Shown piece by piece: positions 63,925 to 64,000 of a stretch of 64,000 nt of DNA (positions are counted from its first letter, which is position 1; each line of letters starts with the position of its first letter). Source of the stretch: Nomia melanderi (Eukaryota; Arthropoda; Insecta; Hymenoptera; Halictidae); contig NW_027475148.1 in the NCBI RefSeq assembly GCF_051020985.1, forward strand, positions 434,001 to 498,000, in the 5' to 3' direction. Under the pieces are notes generated by a model. The model did no database searches. It was not told the origin of the DNA and saw only the letters and a program-made list of their open reading frames with translations. The position numbers were made by a program, and so were the translations under genes.

Positions 63925-64000
63925 AGCACCCGAGATATCACCAGATATATATTGGATTTTCCCCTGACCCTGAGTGTCCGGCCCCATGAGATGGTAGTTT
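63925..64000 (+). repeat. Partial monomer at right edge
   Basis: First 76 bases of a unit with GAGATGGTAGTTT, the marker of the second G monomer (61825 and 62525). The array continues to the right of the window. Confidence 0.93.

Larger units (their letters stand above)
1..64000 (+). repeat. 175-bp tandem satellite DNA array, whole window
   Basis: The entire window is a head-to-tail array of a 175-bp unit. Every unit can be phased by AGCACCCGAGATATCACC (monomer positions 1-18), an A/T-rich patch with ATATATATTGGATTTT (21-36), TGTCCGGCCCCATGAGAC (51-68), CTCGGCCCCTGGTGGTCC (78-95), CGTTCCCGCTGCACAG (101-116) and a 3' end TTTATTGCGCTATCT (156-170). I count 365 complete units plus two partial ones, all in one orientation. 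The consensus is about 53% G+C with eight CpG dinucleotides. No sequence foreign to the repeat was found. Such arrays are typical of eukaryotic centromeric, pericentromeric or subtelomeric heterochromatin; which applies here cannot be told from the sequence. I do not recognise the satellite family. Any role in kinetochore or heterochromatin formation is inference. Confidence 0.98.

Noticed and set aside
1..64000. Hundreds of open reading frames of 60-157 codons on both strands
   Set aside because: They repeat every 175 bp and overlap in several frames on both strands. Because 175 is one more than a multiple of three, the frame rotates each unit and stops at the TAATAG of the unit boundary. 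They have no domains, no consistent start context, and are simply translations of the satellite.
1..64000. CENP-B box (TTCG....A..CGGG) on either strand of the consensus
   Set aside because: The nearest candidates around CGTTCCCGCTGC and its complement do not have the required spacing or bases. I did not scan all 365 monomers for rare variants.
1..64000. CRISPR array or other prokaryotic repeat system
   Set aside because: There are no unique spacers between conserved repeats. The whole 175-bp unit is repeated, and the size and HOR structure are those of eukaryotic satellite DNA.
1..64000. Primate alpha satellite (171 bp)
   Set aside because: Unit length, G+C content and sequence differ, and the CENP-B box is missing. 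The resemblance is limited to organisation: near-nucleosomal unit, HORs and a dimorphic box.
1..64000. Telomeric or interstitial telomere repeats
   Set aside because: No runs of TTAGGG or related hexamers were seen on either strand.

Overview
The whole 64 kb window is one tandemly repeated satellite DNA array. The repeat unit is 175 bp, always head to tail and always in the same orientation. Tracking the phase of the unit start (AGCACCCGAG) across the window gives 365 complete monomers, from 41 to 63924, plus a 40-bp partial unit at the left edge and a 76-bp partial unit at the right edge. By this bookkeeping 341 of the 365 monomers are exactly 175 bp. The other 24 carry net indels of 1-2 bp, and their sum (+9 bp) reproduces the observed total length. 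I see no unrelated insertion, transposon, RNA gene, telomere repeat, CRISPR array or protein-coding gene. All open reading frames are by-products of the repeat.

The window must come from a eukaryotic chromosome. A homogeneous 175-bp unit near nucleosome-repeat length, multi-monomer higher-order repeats (HORs) and tens of kb without interruption are typical of centromeric, pericentromeric or subtelomeric heterochromatin in animals and plants. I do not recognise the family and cannot name a species. It is not primate alpha satellite: the unit is about 53% G+C with eight CpGs, and its consensus has no CENP-B box.

Layout. (1) 1-4765: 27 monomers without a regular HOR, with one 474-bp segment repeated eight monomers apart. 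(2) 4766-12283: a 16-mer (2797 bp), an 11-mer (1924 bp) that is the 16-mer minus five monomers, then the 16-mer again. (3) 12284-19461: a 12-mer HOR (2101 bp) twice, then a 5-mer third copy. (4) 19462-30140: more diverged mosaic with local 4-mer (700 bp) and 1-mer duplications; a strikingly divergent monomer class first appears here, at 24364. (5) 30141-49922: the main HOR domain, five units of 21, 21, 24, 15 and 19 monomers (exactly 100) plus a sixth partial unit, falling into two subtypes ordered alpha-beta-alpha-beta-beta. (6) 49923-61649: irregular HORs with 2- to 15-monomer spacings. (7) 61650-64000: a 4-mer HOR twice plus a decayed third copy.

The window reads as a record of unequal exchange and segmental amplification. 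Diagnostic 1-bp indels and linked base variants allow individual HOR copies, their order and at least one deletion junction (8609-8634) to be traced by eye. Identities quoted are from visual comparison, not computed alignments.
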